This document shows, piece after piece, positions 16,140 to 24,301 of a stretch of DNA of 64,000 nucleotides. The stretch is from NCBI GenBank assembly GCA_963699105.1, contig CAVOTI010000003.1, positions 186,001-250,000 of the forward strand. The letters run 5' to 3'. How positions within the stretch are numbered: position 1 is the first letter of the stretch; every line of letters begins with the position of its first letter. The translations under genes were made by a program, and so were the position numbers. The DNA is from Bog-756 sp963699105. Lineage in GTDB: Bacteria; Actinomycetota; Acidimicrobiia; Acidimicrobiales; RAAP-2. The notes beneath the pieces are model-generated. The model was not told the origin of the DNA, did not search any database, and worked only from the letters and a program-made list of their open reading frames with translations.

Positions 16140-16275
16140 GGAACCCGCCCGAGGAACCGCCGGAAGAACTGGCCCGAGGAACCGGCCCGAGGAACCGGCG
16201 GAGGAACCGGCACGAGGAACCGGCCCGAGGAACCGGCGGAGGAACCGGCGGAGGAACCGGCACGAGGAACCGGCC
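16140..16275 (+). repeat. Intergenic GAGGAACCGG minisatellite
   Basis: About ten imperfect copies of a 12-15 bp unit around GAGGAACCGG fill the gap after the deacylase-like gene. No ORF or strong terminator is seen. Confidence 0.8.
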
Positions 16276-16302
16276 CAACTGTCGAGCCGAGAGCCGACGA
16301 CA

Positions 16303-16324
16303 TACACTGCTGACGAGTCGTCAG
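16303..16324 (+). promoter_or_regulatory. Promoter/operator before the aldehyde dehydrogenase
   Basis: TACACT (16303-16308) fits a -10. It is followed directly by the palindrome CTGACGAGTCGTCAG (16310-16324; 7-1-7, perfect), which would cover the transcription start. The arms match those of the site at 6198 except for one base. Confidence 0.55.
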
Positions 16325-16434
16325 ATCCGCTCCGGCCCTCACCACCAGCACCGCCCCGGCCGCTACCCGCCGGAACGGGGCGGGAGGGGACGGTGCAGTC
16401 CGCACGCCACGAAGGTTACGAAAGGGGACCCACC

Positions 16435-17904
16435 ATGGGAGCTCGAGTCACCAAGGACGAAACCCAGCTGCTCATCGGGGGGAAATGGGTGGAGGCCGGC
16501 AACGGCACCTACGACATCATCAACCCGGCCACCGAACAGCCGGTGGGCAAGGCCCCCAACGCCTCGACCGGGGACGCCGAAGACGCCGCCGCCGCCGCCC
16601 GTGAGGCGTTCCCCGGGTGGGCGGCGACCCCGGTGGAGGAGCGTCTGAGCCTGCTGAAGGCGGCCAGCGCCGCCATCCGGGCCAAGAACGACGAGCTGGT
16701 TCCCCTGGTCATCGCCGAAACGGGCGCCACCGCCTCGGTGGGGTCCCGCATGCAGGTTCCCGTGTGCGCCGACCGATTCGATCGCTTCTCGAGGGACATC
16801 CGACACGTGCAGGAGTCCATGCTGCCCCCGATCGCCACCTCGGCCACACCACTGGCCCCCGGCGGCCTGATCAGCGCCTTCGCCTACCGCCAGCCGGTGG
16901 GCGTGGTGGCCGCCATCGCCAGCTACAACTTCCCGCTGACCAACATGGCCGGGAAGGTGGCCCCGGCCCTGGCCATGGGCAACACGGTCATCATGAAGCC
17001 GGCCCCCCAGGATCCCCTGGCCATCGTCGAACTGGCCCGCGTCCTCGAAGAAGTCGGGTTCCCGCCCGGCGTGGTCAACCTGATCAACTCGGCCGATCCC
17101 GGGCCCGCCTCCGCCCTCACCACCTCCCCCGAGGTCGACATGGTGTCCTTCACCGGGTCCACCGCCGTCGGCCAGCGGATCGCCGCTGCCGGAGCTCCGA
17201 GCATGAAGCGGATGCTGATGGAACTGGGCGGCAAGGGGGCGGCCGTGGTCTTCGAGGACGCCGACATCAAGTCGGTGGTCACCGCCATCGGGTCGACCTG
17301 GGCGTTCCACTCCGGGCAAATCTGCACGGCTCCCACCCGGGCTGTGGTCCACCGCAGCATCTTCGACCAGGTGGTGGCGGGGCTGTCGCAGTTCGCCGGG
17401 TACCTGAAGGTCGGCGATCCCACCGAAAAGGAGACCGTGGTCGGTCCCCTGATCTCCGCCGCCCAGCGCCAACGGGTCCTCGACCACATCGAGACCGGAC
17501 GCCAGCAGGGGGAGGTCGTGGTCGGGGGCGGGCGTCCCGGCCATCTCGAGACTGGGTACTACGTCGAGCCCACCCTGGTCACCGGGTCCAACGACATCAC
17601 CGTGGCCCGCGAGGAGATCTTCGGCCCGGTGGTGGTGGCCATCCCCTTCGACGACGAGGAGGAAGGCGTCGCCATCGCCAACGACACGGAGTTCGGGCTG
17701 TACGACTACGTCTTCTCCGGCGACACGGCCAGGGCGTTCAGGGTGGCCAAGCAGCTGCGGGCCGGCCATGTCGGCATCAACACTGCCCAGCGCAACATGG
17801 ACGCTCCCTTCGGCGGGTTCAAGATGAGCGGCATCGGCAGGGACGGCGGGGACTACAGCCTGGAGGCCTACTCGGAGCTGCAGTCGATCATCTGGTCGGG
17901 CTGA
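16435..17904 (+). CDS. Aldehyde dehydrogenase family protein
   Basis: 489 residues, the usual length for an NAD(P)-dependent aldehyde dehydrogenase. The ATG at 16435 follows AAAGGGGACC. It has the Rossmann motif FTGSTAVGQ, the general-base Glu in MELGGKG (~265) and the nucleophilic Cys in HSGQICTAPTR (~300). The C-terminus has the conserved PFGGFKMSGIGRDGG. It would oxidise an aldehyde to an acid, plausibly one made by neighbouring catabolic enzymes. Its promoter carries the same palindrome found upstream of the amidohydrolase at 6234 and the deacylase-like gene at 14406, suggesting shared control. Confidence 0.93.
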   Translation: MGARVTKDETQLLIGGKWVEAGNGTYDIINPATEQPVGKAPNASTGDAEDAAAAAREAFPGWAATPVEERLSLLKAASAAIRAKNDELVPLVIAETGATASVGSRMQVPVCADRFDRFSRDIRHVQESMLPPIATSATPLAPGGLISAFAYRQPVGVVAAIASYNFPLTNMAGKVAPALAMGNTVIMKPAPQDPLAIVELARVLEEVGFPPGVVNLINSADPGPASALTTSPEVDMVSFTGSTAVGQRIAAAGAPSMKRMLMELGGKGAAVVFEDADIKSVVTAIGSTWAFHSGQICTAPTRAVVHRSIFDQVVAGLSQFAGYLKVGDPTEKETVVGPLISAAQRQRVLDHIETGRQQGEVVVGGGRPGHLETGYYVEPTLVTGSNDITVAREEIFGPVVVAIPFDDEEEGVAIANDTEFGLYDYVFSGDTARAFRVAKQLRAGHVGINTAQRNMDAPFGGFKMSGIGRDGGDYSLEAYSELQSIIWSG

Positions 17905-17936
17905 GCTCCGGTCCGGCGGTCCGGTCCGGTTCAGGT

Positions 17937-19505
17937 TCAGCCGGCCCCGAAGAACTGGGCGCCGCCGAAGGTGAAGATGCCACCGTCGGCGGCCACCAAC
18001 CAGTACCCGCCGGTGGCCGGATCGTCGCTCATGCCCACCACCGGGGCGTTGAGCCGGATGCCGCCGGTGCTGCCCTCGAACTGGGCATCGCCGAAGCTGA
18101 AGATCCCGCCGTCGCTGGCCACGAACCAGTACCCGCCGCTGTTGGCGGTGGCGGCCATGCCGTTGACCGGCTGGTTCAGCACCCGGCCACCGGTGGACCC
18201 GAAGAACGGTGCCCCGAAGCTGAAGATGCCGCCGTCACTGGCCACCAGCCAGTAGCCGCCGGTGGCGTTGTCGGGAGCCATCCCCACCACTGGTGCATCC
18301 AGGGGGTGACCGCCCATCGATCCCCGGAACGCCGCGTCCCCGAAGGCGAAGATGCCGCCGTCACTGGCCACCAGCCAGTAGCCGTTGCCGTCGGAGGTCG
18401 GCGCCAGGTCCACGACCGGGGCGTTCAGCTTCTTCCCGCCCATCGAGCCGAAGAACCGGGCGTCGCCGAAGCTGAAGATGCCGCCGTCGGCGGCCACCAA
18501 CCAGTAGCCGCCGCCGTCCGGGGTGGCCACGATGTGGGCGATGGGGGCGTTCAGGGCCACGCCGGCCATCGAGCCGTAGCTGACGGCGTCGCCATGGGTG
18601 GACACGGCCCCGTCGGCCCGAGCGACCCAGTAGCCGTTTCCGTCCTTGGTGGCGGCCATGCCGACGGCCGGAGACGTCGAGCTCCCGTTGGGCTCACCGG
18701 GCACGGCGGCCACGGCGTACGGGTAGGGGTACTGGCCCCCGGTGGAGGTGACCTGGCCCCCGGCCCCGACGGTCTGTCCCGGGCAGTAGACCGGATCGCC
18801 GGTCTGGGTCCCGGCCACCAAGGGGGTGGCGGCAACCGGCTGGCCGGCCACGTCGTCCTGGGCGACCTGGCGGGCGCTGGCCGCCGGGGTGTCGGCGGCG
18901 GGGTAACCGAAGACCTCGACGGTGAAGGCCTGGTTGTCGGCGCAGGTCACCCCGACCCCGACCGAGGTGTAGCCGGCCCCGAGCTCGTTCTGGCGGTGGG
19001 GGGCCGAGGCCATGTAGTCGTTGTCCATCCCGTCCGAGCCGTCTCCCGGCCAGAACCCGCTGCCGGTGTCGCCGGAGTTGGCGGCCAGCTCGCATGGCGC
19101 TCCGGCGGCCACGCCGGTACAAGCGTTCAGCGGCGGGTCGGACACCACACCGGTGGAGGCGATCTGTGCCGACCAGGCCTGAGCCTCGGCCTGAAGCCCG
19201 GGGTCGACCGACAGCTGAGGTATCGGGGTGGCCGCCGAGCTGCGGGCCGCCCGCTCGGCGTTGATGCGGGCCACCATGTCCTGGGCGTAGAGCGACTCGA
19301 CCCCGGCCACGCTGGTCGGGATGATGGCGGCGGCCGAGCGCTGTTGGGTGGCCATCGACACCGCCGACACCATGCCGGCCACCACGACGAGAACGGTGAC
19401 GGCTACCACCGCGGTTCTTCCGGCCGTGGGGTGCCCGAGCCGGAGGGTCGGGATGGGACCCACGGGGCTCGGATCGAAAGCATGGCTGGTCTGATGGTCT
19501 TGCAC
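17937..19505 (-). CDS. Secreted CAP (SCP/PR1)-domain protein with propeller-like repeats
   Basis: 522 residues from the GTG at 19505, which follows an RBS-like GAGGGAAC. A signal-anchor helix is at ~28-50 (VVAVTVLVVVAGMVSAV). A CAP domain covers ~70-210 (MVARINAERAARS, YMASAPHRQNELG, YTSVGVGV). Six GYWLVASDGGIFxFGDAxF modules fill ~235-522, ending at the last blade. Several CAP domain sites are recognisable, but the full active-site tetrad is not clear. The repeats are those of the CHAP protein at 2021-3442, so the same surface-binding scaffold carries two different domains. Its role is unknown; probably extracellular or wall-associated. Confidence 0.83.
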   Translation of the reverse strand: MQDHQTSHAFDPSPVGPIPTLRLGHPTAGRTAVVAVTVLVVVAGMVSAVSMATQQRSAAAIIPTSVAGVESLYAQDMVARINAERAARSSAATPIPQLSVDPGLQAEAQAWSAQIASTGVVSDPPLNACTGVAAGAPCELAANSGDTGSGFWPGDGSDGMDNDYMASAPHRQNELGAGYTSVGVGVTCADNQAFTVEVFGYPAADTPAASARQVAQDDVAGQPVAATPLVAGTQTGDPVYCPGQTVGAGGQVTSTGGQYPYPYAVAAVPGEPNGSSTSPAVGMAATKDGNGYWVARADGAVSTHGDAVSYGSMAGVALNAPIAHIVATPDGGGYWLVAADGGIFSFGDARFFGSMGGKKLNAPVVDLAPTSDGNGYWLVASDGGIFAFGDAAFRGSMGGHPLDAPVVGMAPDNATGGYWLVASDGGIFSFGAPFFGSTGGRVLNQPVNGMAATANSGGYWFVASDGGIFSFGDAQFEGSTGGIRLNAPVVGMSDDPATGGYWLVAADGGIFTFGGAQFFGAG

Positions 19506-19641
19506 AGCAGTCGTTCCCTCATGTCAGGGCCACGATCGGGCCGGTGGGCTCGGATCGGTGGCATTGGCTCTCAAGACCCCTCGGGGGAACTATCGGCAGG
19601 AACGGCCGAAAACTGTTGCCCGATTGGGCTACAAAGGTCCG

Positions 19642-20640
19642 GTGCCCGTGCCTGTCCCACCCTCAATTCCCACGTCATTCGCCACGTTGGCCGCCCGTGT
19701 CTCCAACTGGGGCCGCTGGGGCCCCGACGACGAGATCGGCACGCTCAACCTGATCGACGAGGCGGCTCGGCTACGGGGGGTCGCCGCCGTGGTGGAGGGG
19801 TCCGCCTTCAGCCTCGGCCTCCCGCTGTCGGCGGAGGAGGGGATCCAGGTCGGCTTCGTTCCGGGCCGGACCAACCCCGCCCGGACGATGATCGCCGTCA
19901 ACGGTCCGTTGAGCCCCGACCCCGAGTGGATCGCCTCCTCGGAGGACGTGGTGACCCTCGCCCTCCAGTGCGGCACCCACTGGGACGCTCTGGCCCACGT
20001 GTCGTACGGCGCCGGGCCCGACGGGGGGCGCCTCTACAACGGGTTCCCGGCGTCAGCCGTGACCGAGGCGGGCGCCGGCCGGCTCGGGATCCACCAGGTC
20101 CGGTCCCTGGTGTCGCGCGGCATCTTGCTCGACCTGCCCCGGACCAAGGGCGTGGAGCTGCTCGAGCCCGGCTACCCGATCACCCCGATCGACCTCGACG
20201 ACGCCTGCACCTTCGGCCACATCACCGTCGAACCCGGGGATGTGGTGCTGGTGCGTACCGGACAGGTCGCCCACCTGGCCCTGCCCGGGCGGCCCGGCCT
20301 CGGAGGCGCCGCCCCCCGGCGGGACCTGGTGGCCTACACCTGGCCCACTCCCGGGCTGACCATGGCCACCGCCGAATGGTTCCACCGTCACGATGTGGCG
20401 GCGGTGGCCACCGACACCATGGTGTTGGAGGTCTACCCGTGCGAGGACCCCGACCTCTATCTGCCGGTCCACCTCCTCCACCTGGTGGAGATGGGGATGA
20501 CCCAGGGGCAGAACTGGTTCCTCGACGAACTGGCCGATGCGTGCGCGGTCGACGGCCGCTACGGGTTCCTGCTCGACGCCACCCCGCTCCCCTTCACCAA
20601 CGCCCTGGGCTCTCCGGTGAACCCGGTGGCCCTCCGCTAG
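19642..20640 (+). CDS. Cyclase family protein (kynurenine formamidase-like)
   Basis: 332 residues from the GTG at 19642. The frame is open to 19558, but the conserved part begins at SNWGRWGPDDEIGTLNLID. The metal-binding signature normally written HxGTHxDxxxH appears as LQCGTHWDALAHV, with the first His replaced by Gln. Later conserved segments include GRLGIHQVRSLVSRGILLDLPR and MATAEWFHRHDVAAVATD. The family contains metal-dependent amide or ring hydrolases such as kynurenine formamidase. The substrate is unknown. It diverges from the CAP-domain gene. Confidence 0.85.
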   Translation: MPVPVPPSIPTSFATLAARVSNWGRWGPDDEIGTLNLIDEAARLRGVAAVVEGSAFSLGLPLSAEEGIQVGFVPGRTNPARTMIAVNGPLSPDPEWIASSEDVVTLALQCGTHWDALAHVSYGAGPDGGRLYNGFPASAVTEAGAGRLGIHQVRSLVSRGILLDLPRTKGVELLEPGYPITPIDLDDACTFGHITVEPGDVVLVRTGQVAHLALPGRPGLGGAAPRRDLVAYTWPTPGLTMATAEWFHRHDVAAVATDTMVLEVYPCEDPDLYLPVHLLHLVEMGMTQGQNWFLDELADACAVDGRYGFLLDATPLPFTNALGSPVNPVALR

Positions 20641-20650
20641 GCGGCGGTGG

Positions 20651-20717
20651 CCCGGTCGGTCGCCTGGCCCGGTCGGTCGCCGAGCCCGGTCAGTCGCCGA
20701 GCCCGGTCAGTCCTCGG
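20651..20717. repeat. 17-bp tandem repeat between the cyclase and TetR genes
   Basis: Four copies start at 20651, 20668, 20685 and 20702 (unit CCCGGTCGGTCGCCTGG and variants). They overlap the last codons of the TetR gene on the minus strand. Confidence 0.85.
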
Positions 20718-21504
20718 GCTCGGAGTTGGACGCCCGGGCCTTGGCCGTGGCCGCCTTCAGCTCGGCGGTCCGGGCCGCGGCCGCGCCCCCGCCCACCACC
20801 GGGCCGGTGCGGGGCGGTGGCCCCTTGGCACCGGCCACGCTGAACCCGTCGGGGACCGGTCGGCCCGTCACCGACCAGTGGAGCAACCGGGCCTGGCTGT
20901 CCACCAGCGAGGCCGTCCGGATGCCCCAGAACTCGAATCCGTACCGGTGGCCGGCCACCTGGGCCATCATGGCGATGAGGGTGCCGGCGGCGGCCATCGG
21001 GTCCGCTCCCGCCGGTGACACCGCCCCCTTGCTGTTGGTCGAGATCACCCGGGCCAGGGTGACGGTCACCGCGTTGAGGGCGCGGACCCGAAGCCCCTGG
21101 AACCGGAGGTCACCCTCGACCGTGGTCAGTTCGACCACCCTGAACACCGCCCGATTTCGTTCCCAGTAGTCCATGAACCCCTCGACCACGGCCACGGCCG
21201 TGGTCCAACTGGCTTCCTCCGACCAGTCGCCGTCCACCAGGCCGCCCAGAACCCCGGCCCCTTCGACCAGCTCCTCGGCCAGGACGGTGATGACGGCCTC
21301 GACGTTCTCGAAGTACTGGTAGAAGGTGGCGGGCGAGGTACCGGCCCGGCGGGCGATGTCGATGACCTTGATCGACCGCCACGGGGTGGCCACTAACAGC
21401 TCGGCCGTGCACTCCAGCAGGCGCTGACGGGTGGCCCGCCCCCGCCGCCCGGGCACACGCCCGTCGGTGGTGGCGATCAGCAACGGATCGTCGGACAGGG
21501 CCAT
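20707..21504 (-). CDS. TetR family transcriptional regulator
   Basis: 265 residues from the ATG at 21504. The N-terminal helix-turn-helix domain (~18-65) has IKVIDIARRAGTSPATFYQYFENVEA, followed by an all-helical ligand-binding domain and a basic, Ala-rich tail. A 17-bp perfect palindrome (21516-21532) lies 11 bp upstream of the start, as expected for autorepression. The adjacent divergent gene is another TetR regulator. Acyl-CoA-responsive TetR proteins are common beside such catabolic genes, but the ligand is not deducible. Confidence 0.92.
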   Translation of the reverse strand: MALSDDPLLIATTDGRVPGRRGRATRQRLLECTAELLVATPWRSIKVIDIARRAGTSPATFYQYFENVEAVITVLAEELVEGAGVLGGLVDGDWSEEASWTTAVAVVEGFMDYWERNRAVFRVVELTTVEGDLRFQGLRVRALNAVTVTLARVISTNSKGAVSPAGADPMAAAGTLIAMMAQVAGHRYGFEFWGIRTASLVDSQARLLHWSVTGRPVPDGFSVAGAKGPPPRTGPVVGGGAAAARTAELKAATAKARASNSEPED

Positions 21505-21515
21505 GGACCTCCATC

Positions 21516-21532
21516 GTACCGACGGTCGGTAC
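21516..21532. promoter_or_regulatory. Palindromic operator between divergent TetR genes
   Basis: GTACCGACGGTCGGTAC is a perfect 8-1-8 inverted repeat just upstream of the minus-strand TetR start. Most likely this is the binding site for that regulator, possibly controlling the divergent TetR gene too. Confidence 0.6.
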
Positions 21533-21640
21533 CGCGGGGACGGCCTCGGGATTCCCGCCGGCCCGGGCGGGTTGCCACCGGGCCGGCGGGAGAGCGATGT
21601 GAGATGAGCGAGAAATCCCTGGCGAGTAGGGTAAACGACC

Positions 21641-22243
21641 ATGGCGAACCATCCGGTGCCGCGGACCCTCACCCGCGCCCAGCAGGCCCGTCGTCAACGA
21701 GTGGTGGACGCCGCCATGTCACTGGGGCTGGACGGTGGGTACGAAGCGGTACAGATGCGTGACGTGGCCGCCCGGGCCGACGTGGCCATGGGCACGGTGT
21801 ACCGGTACTTCACCAGCAAGGACCATCTGCTGGCCGCCGCTCTCGTCCACTGGGTCGAACAGCTCGACACCCGCCTGTCCCAACACCCGGCCCAGGGCGA
21901 ATCGGCCGCCGAGCGGGTCATCGACGCCCTCGACCGGGCCCTGCGGGCCATGGGGCGCCAGCCCCAGCTGGTCGGAGCGGTGTTCACCGCCCTGGCCTCA
22001 CCCGACCCGGCGGCCGTCGAATGCCAGCAACAGGTGTCGGTGCTGATGGAGCGGATCATCACCCGGGCCATCGGCGATCCCCATCCTCCGGATCTGGGCG
22101 ATCGGGCCCGCATTCTCGGTCACGTGTGGTACTCCGCCCTGGTCGGGTGGGTGAACGGGTGGAGCAACATGGTCCGGGTCCACGACGAGTTGGTGGTGGC
22201 CATCGGGCTGCTCCTGCCGGCCGGCATCTACGCCGAGGTCTGA
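21641..22243 (+). CDS. TetR family regulator resembling KstR
   Basis: 200 residues. The helix-turn-helix region (~25-65) reads GGYEAVQMRDVAARADVAMGTVYRYF, very close to the mycobacterial cholesterol repressor KstR as I recall it; the C-terminal domain also has comparable segments (HVWYSALVGWVNGW). That would fit the acyl-CoA dehydrogenases and thiolase nearby, but no KstR-type operator (AAC..GTT core) was found in the window. TAGGGT at 21627-21632 ends 8 nt before the ATG and could be a leaderless -10. The call of TetR is firm; the KstR likeness is moderate. Confidence 0.9.
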   Translation: MANHPVPRTLTRAQQARRQRVVDAAMSLGLDGGYEAVQMRDVAARADVAMGTVYRYFTSKDHLLAAALVHWVEQLDTRLSQHPAQGESAAERVIDALDRALRAMGRQPQLVGAVFTALASPDPAAVECQQQVSVLMERIITRAIGDPHPPDLGDRARILGHVWYSALVGWVNGWSNMVRVHDELVVAIGLLLPAGIYAEV

Positions 22244-22260
22244 CCACCCGCCGGCATCCG

Positions 22261-22289
22261 CGCTCTCTCGGTGGAGAGCGGGCTACCTT
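22261..22289 (+). promoter_or_regulatory. Inverted repeat and leaderless -10 before the ABC transporter
   Basis: CGCTCTC (22261-22267) and GAGAGCG (22274-22280) form a perfect 7-bp inverted repeat. TACCTT (22284-22289) fits a -10 and ends 5 nt before the ATG at 22295. The repeat occupies the spacer/-35 region and could be an operator. Confidence 0.4.
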
Positions 22290-22294
22290 CTATC

Positions 22295-23305
22295 ATGGCC
22301 TCGGCGATCGAAGTGCACGGATTGTCGAAGCACTTCGGACCGGTCCACGCCGTCAACGGCCTGAGCTTCGAAGTCGAAGAGGGGCGGGTCACCGGCTTCC
22401 TCGGTCCCAACGGGTCGGGTAAGACGACGACCCTGCGGATGCTGCTCGGCCTGGTGTCGATCACCGAGGGGACGGCCACCTTCGGGGGCCGCCGCTACGT
22501 CGACCTCGACCATCCCATCCACCATGTCGGGGCGGTGCTCGAGGCCACCAGCTTCCACCCCACCCGGCGGGCCGAGGACCACCTGAAGGCAGTGGCCATC
22601 GGGGCCGGCATCCCGCTGTCCCGGGTCGACGAGACGCTGGCCCTGGTCGGCCTCACCGATGTGGCCCGGCGCCGGGTCGGCAAGTTCTCCCTCGGCATGC
22701 GCCAACGCCTGCAACTGGCCACCGCCCTCCTTGGCGATCCCGAGATCCTCATCCTCGACGAGCCCTCCAACGGGCTCGACCCCCAGGGCATCCAGTGGCT
22801 ACGGACCTTCATCCGTCACCAGGCCTCTATCGGCCACGCCGTGCTGGTCTCGTCCCACCTGCTGTCGGAGATGGAAGAGACCGTCGACGACGTGGTGATC
22901 GTGTCCAACGGGCAGCTGGTGCTGCAGACCACCCTGGCCGAGCTGGCCACCCGGGCCGGGACCAGCACCGGGATGCGCATCCGGTCGCCAGAGCTCGGAC
23001 GGCTCACCGCCCTCCTCGAGGCCATCCCGGTCGGCTACCGGACGGTGTCCCTCGACAGCCTGGTCATCGACGGGGCCACTCCCGAGTGGTTCGGACCGTG
23101 GGCCGCCCAGAACCAGATCGTCCTGTACGAACTGGCCTACGAACGGGGCAGCCTCGAGGACGTGTTCCTCACTCTGACCCACGGCTTCGACGCCGGCGTG
23201 CCCGGTGTGCCCGGCCCGGGTGGCCCGGGCGAGTTCGGAGGCACCGCCGACCCGGCCGGCCCGGCCGGCCCGGCCACGGCCACCACCTACGGAAGCCCCT
23301 CGTGA
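22295..23305 (+). CDS. ABC transporter ATP-binding protein (export type)
   Basis: 336 residues. Walker A is GPNGSGKTTT (~39), the signature is SLGMRQRLQLA (~137), Walker B is ILILDEPSNGLDPQG (~155) and the switch His is in VLVSSHLLSEME. The C-terminal ~120 residues form the extra domain of drug or lipid exporters (DrrA/CcmA-like) and end in a Gly/Pro-rich tail. The stop overlaps the permease start (GTGA), so the two genes make one transporter with a single ATPase and a single permease type. Confidence 0.93.
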   Translation: MASAIEVHGLSKHFGPVHAVNGLSFEVEEGRVTGFLGPNGSGKTTTLRMLLGLVSITEGTATFGGRRYVDLDHPIHHVGAVLEATSFHPTRRAEDHLKAVAIGAGIPLSRVDETLALVGLTDVARRRVGKFSLGMRQRLQLATALLGDPEILILDEPSNGLDPQGIQWLRTFIRHQASIGHAVLVSSHLLSEMEETVDDVVIVSNGQLVLQTTLAELATRAGTSTGMRIRSPELGRLTALLEAIPVGYRTVSLDSLVIDGATPEWFGPWAAQNQIVLYELAYERGSLEDVFLTLTHGFDAGVPGVPGPGGPGEFGGTADPAGPAGPATATTYGSPS

Positions 23306-24099
23306 TCGCCAGCATCCGCTCGGAGTGGCTGAAGATGCGGACCACGGCGGTTCCCTGGGTGCTGACCGGGATCGCCCTGCTCATCGACGCACTGTTGGTG
23401 CTCGTGTACTTCACGAGCCATGGCGCCGCCAGTGGCAACAACAACGGAAGCGTCCCGAACTCGTTCGGCTCACCCAATTACCCCCACACCACCCAGCAGT
23501 TGAGGAACCTCCTCGGTGCCGGCTTCGAGGGCTATCTATTCGCCCTGTTGCTGGGCGTGCTCATCTTGACCACCGAGTTCCGCCACAAGACGGTCACCAC
23601 GACCTTTCTGGTGCTGCCCAAGCGGCCCCGGTTCGTCGGGGCCAAGCTGGTCTCCGCCGCCATTCTCGGGGCCGGGCTGGCGGTGATCCTGCTGGTGGCC
23701 ACCCTCATCGGGGCCGGGATCGCCCTGGCCGCCGACGGGGGCTCGTTCTCCTCCCTGGCCCACCAGATCCCTGCCGTCGCCCCCGGGATGATCCTGGTGT
23801 TCGCCCTGTTCGCCATCCTGGGGGTCGGCGTCGGCTCGGTGCTGACCAACCAGGTGGCGGCCATCATCGTGAGCCTGGGCTGGTTCATCATCCTCGAGGG
23901 AATCCTCGTGGGCCTGTTCCACGGGACAGCCCGCTGGGTGCCGACCGGTGCCGCCACCGCGGCAGCAAATCTGACCCGTGGTCAGGGTGCCAGCTTCGGC
24001 CTGTTCAACTGGTGGCAGGGCACCCTGCTCATGCTGGCCTACGGGTTGATCTTCGCCATCATCGGATCGGCCATCCTGACCCGCCGCGACATCACCTGA
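23302..24099 (+). CDS. ABC transporter permease
   Basis: 265 residues from the GTG at 23302, overlapping the ATPase stop by 4 bp. About six transmembrane helices are visible (for example VLTGIALLIDALLVLVYF, GYLFALLLGVLILTTEF, VSAAILGAGLAVILLVATL, GMILVFALFAILGVGVGSVL). The N-terminal IRSEWLKMRTT is typical of ABC-2 type permeases fed by DrrA-like ATPases. The exported substrate is unknown. About 200 bp of imperfect GGCTGA-rich repeats follow before the MFS gene. Confidence 0.9.
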   Translation: MIASIRSEWLKMRTTAVPWVLTGIALLIDALLVLVYFTSHGAASGNNNGSVPNSFGSPNYPHTTQQLRNLLGAGFEGYLFALLLGVLILTTEFRHKTVTTTFLVLPKRPRFVGAKLVSAAILGAGLAVILLVATLIGAGIALAADGGSFSSLAHQIPAVAPGMILVFALFAILGVGVGSVLTNQVAAIIVSLGWFIILEGILVGLFHGTARWVPTGAATAAANLTRGQGASFGLFNWWQGTLLMLAYGLIFAIIGSAILTRRDIT

Positions 24100-24301
24100 G
24101 GCCGGCTGAGGCCGGGCTGAACCGGCTGAAGTCGACCGGAGGCGGGGTGAAGCCGACTGAGGGCGGCCGGCGTTGCCCGGGGCTCCGGACCGGGATCCGT
24201 GGCCACCGGCCGGGGCCGGAGCCAACATTCCCCACGAGGCGGCTCGGGCCGGGGCGGGGCGGTCACCACCACCGAACACCAATCCGCCCTACGGTTTGGG
24301 G

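Noticed and set aside
16140..16275. Regular repeats considered as a CRISPR array
   Set aside because: Units are 12-15 bp with no unique spacers, and no cas genes are present; it is a minisatellite.
16617..20843. 1408-residue plus-strand ORF
   Set aside because: It overlaps the aldehyde dehydrogenase, CAP and cyclase genes in another frame or strand; its Arg/Gly/Pro-rich product has no domain and is a high-GC shadow.
24100..24301. GGCTGA repeats as an attenuator of the MFS gene
   Set aside because: Imperfect low-complexity repeats with no clear alternative stems; the promoter next to the ATG lies downstream of them.
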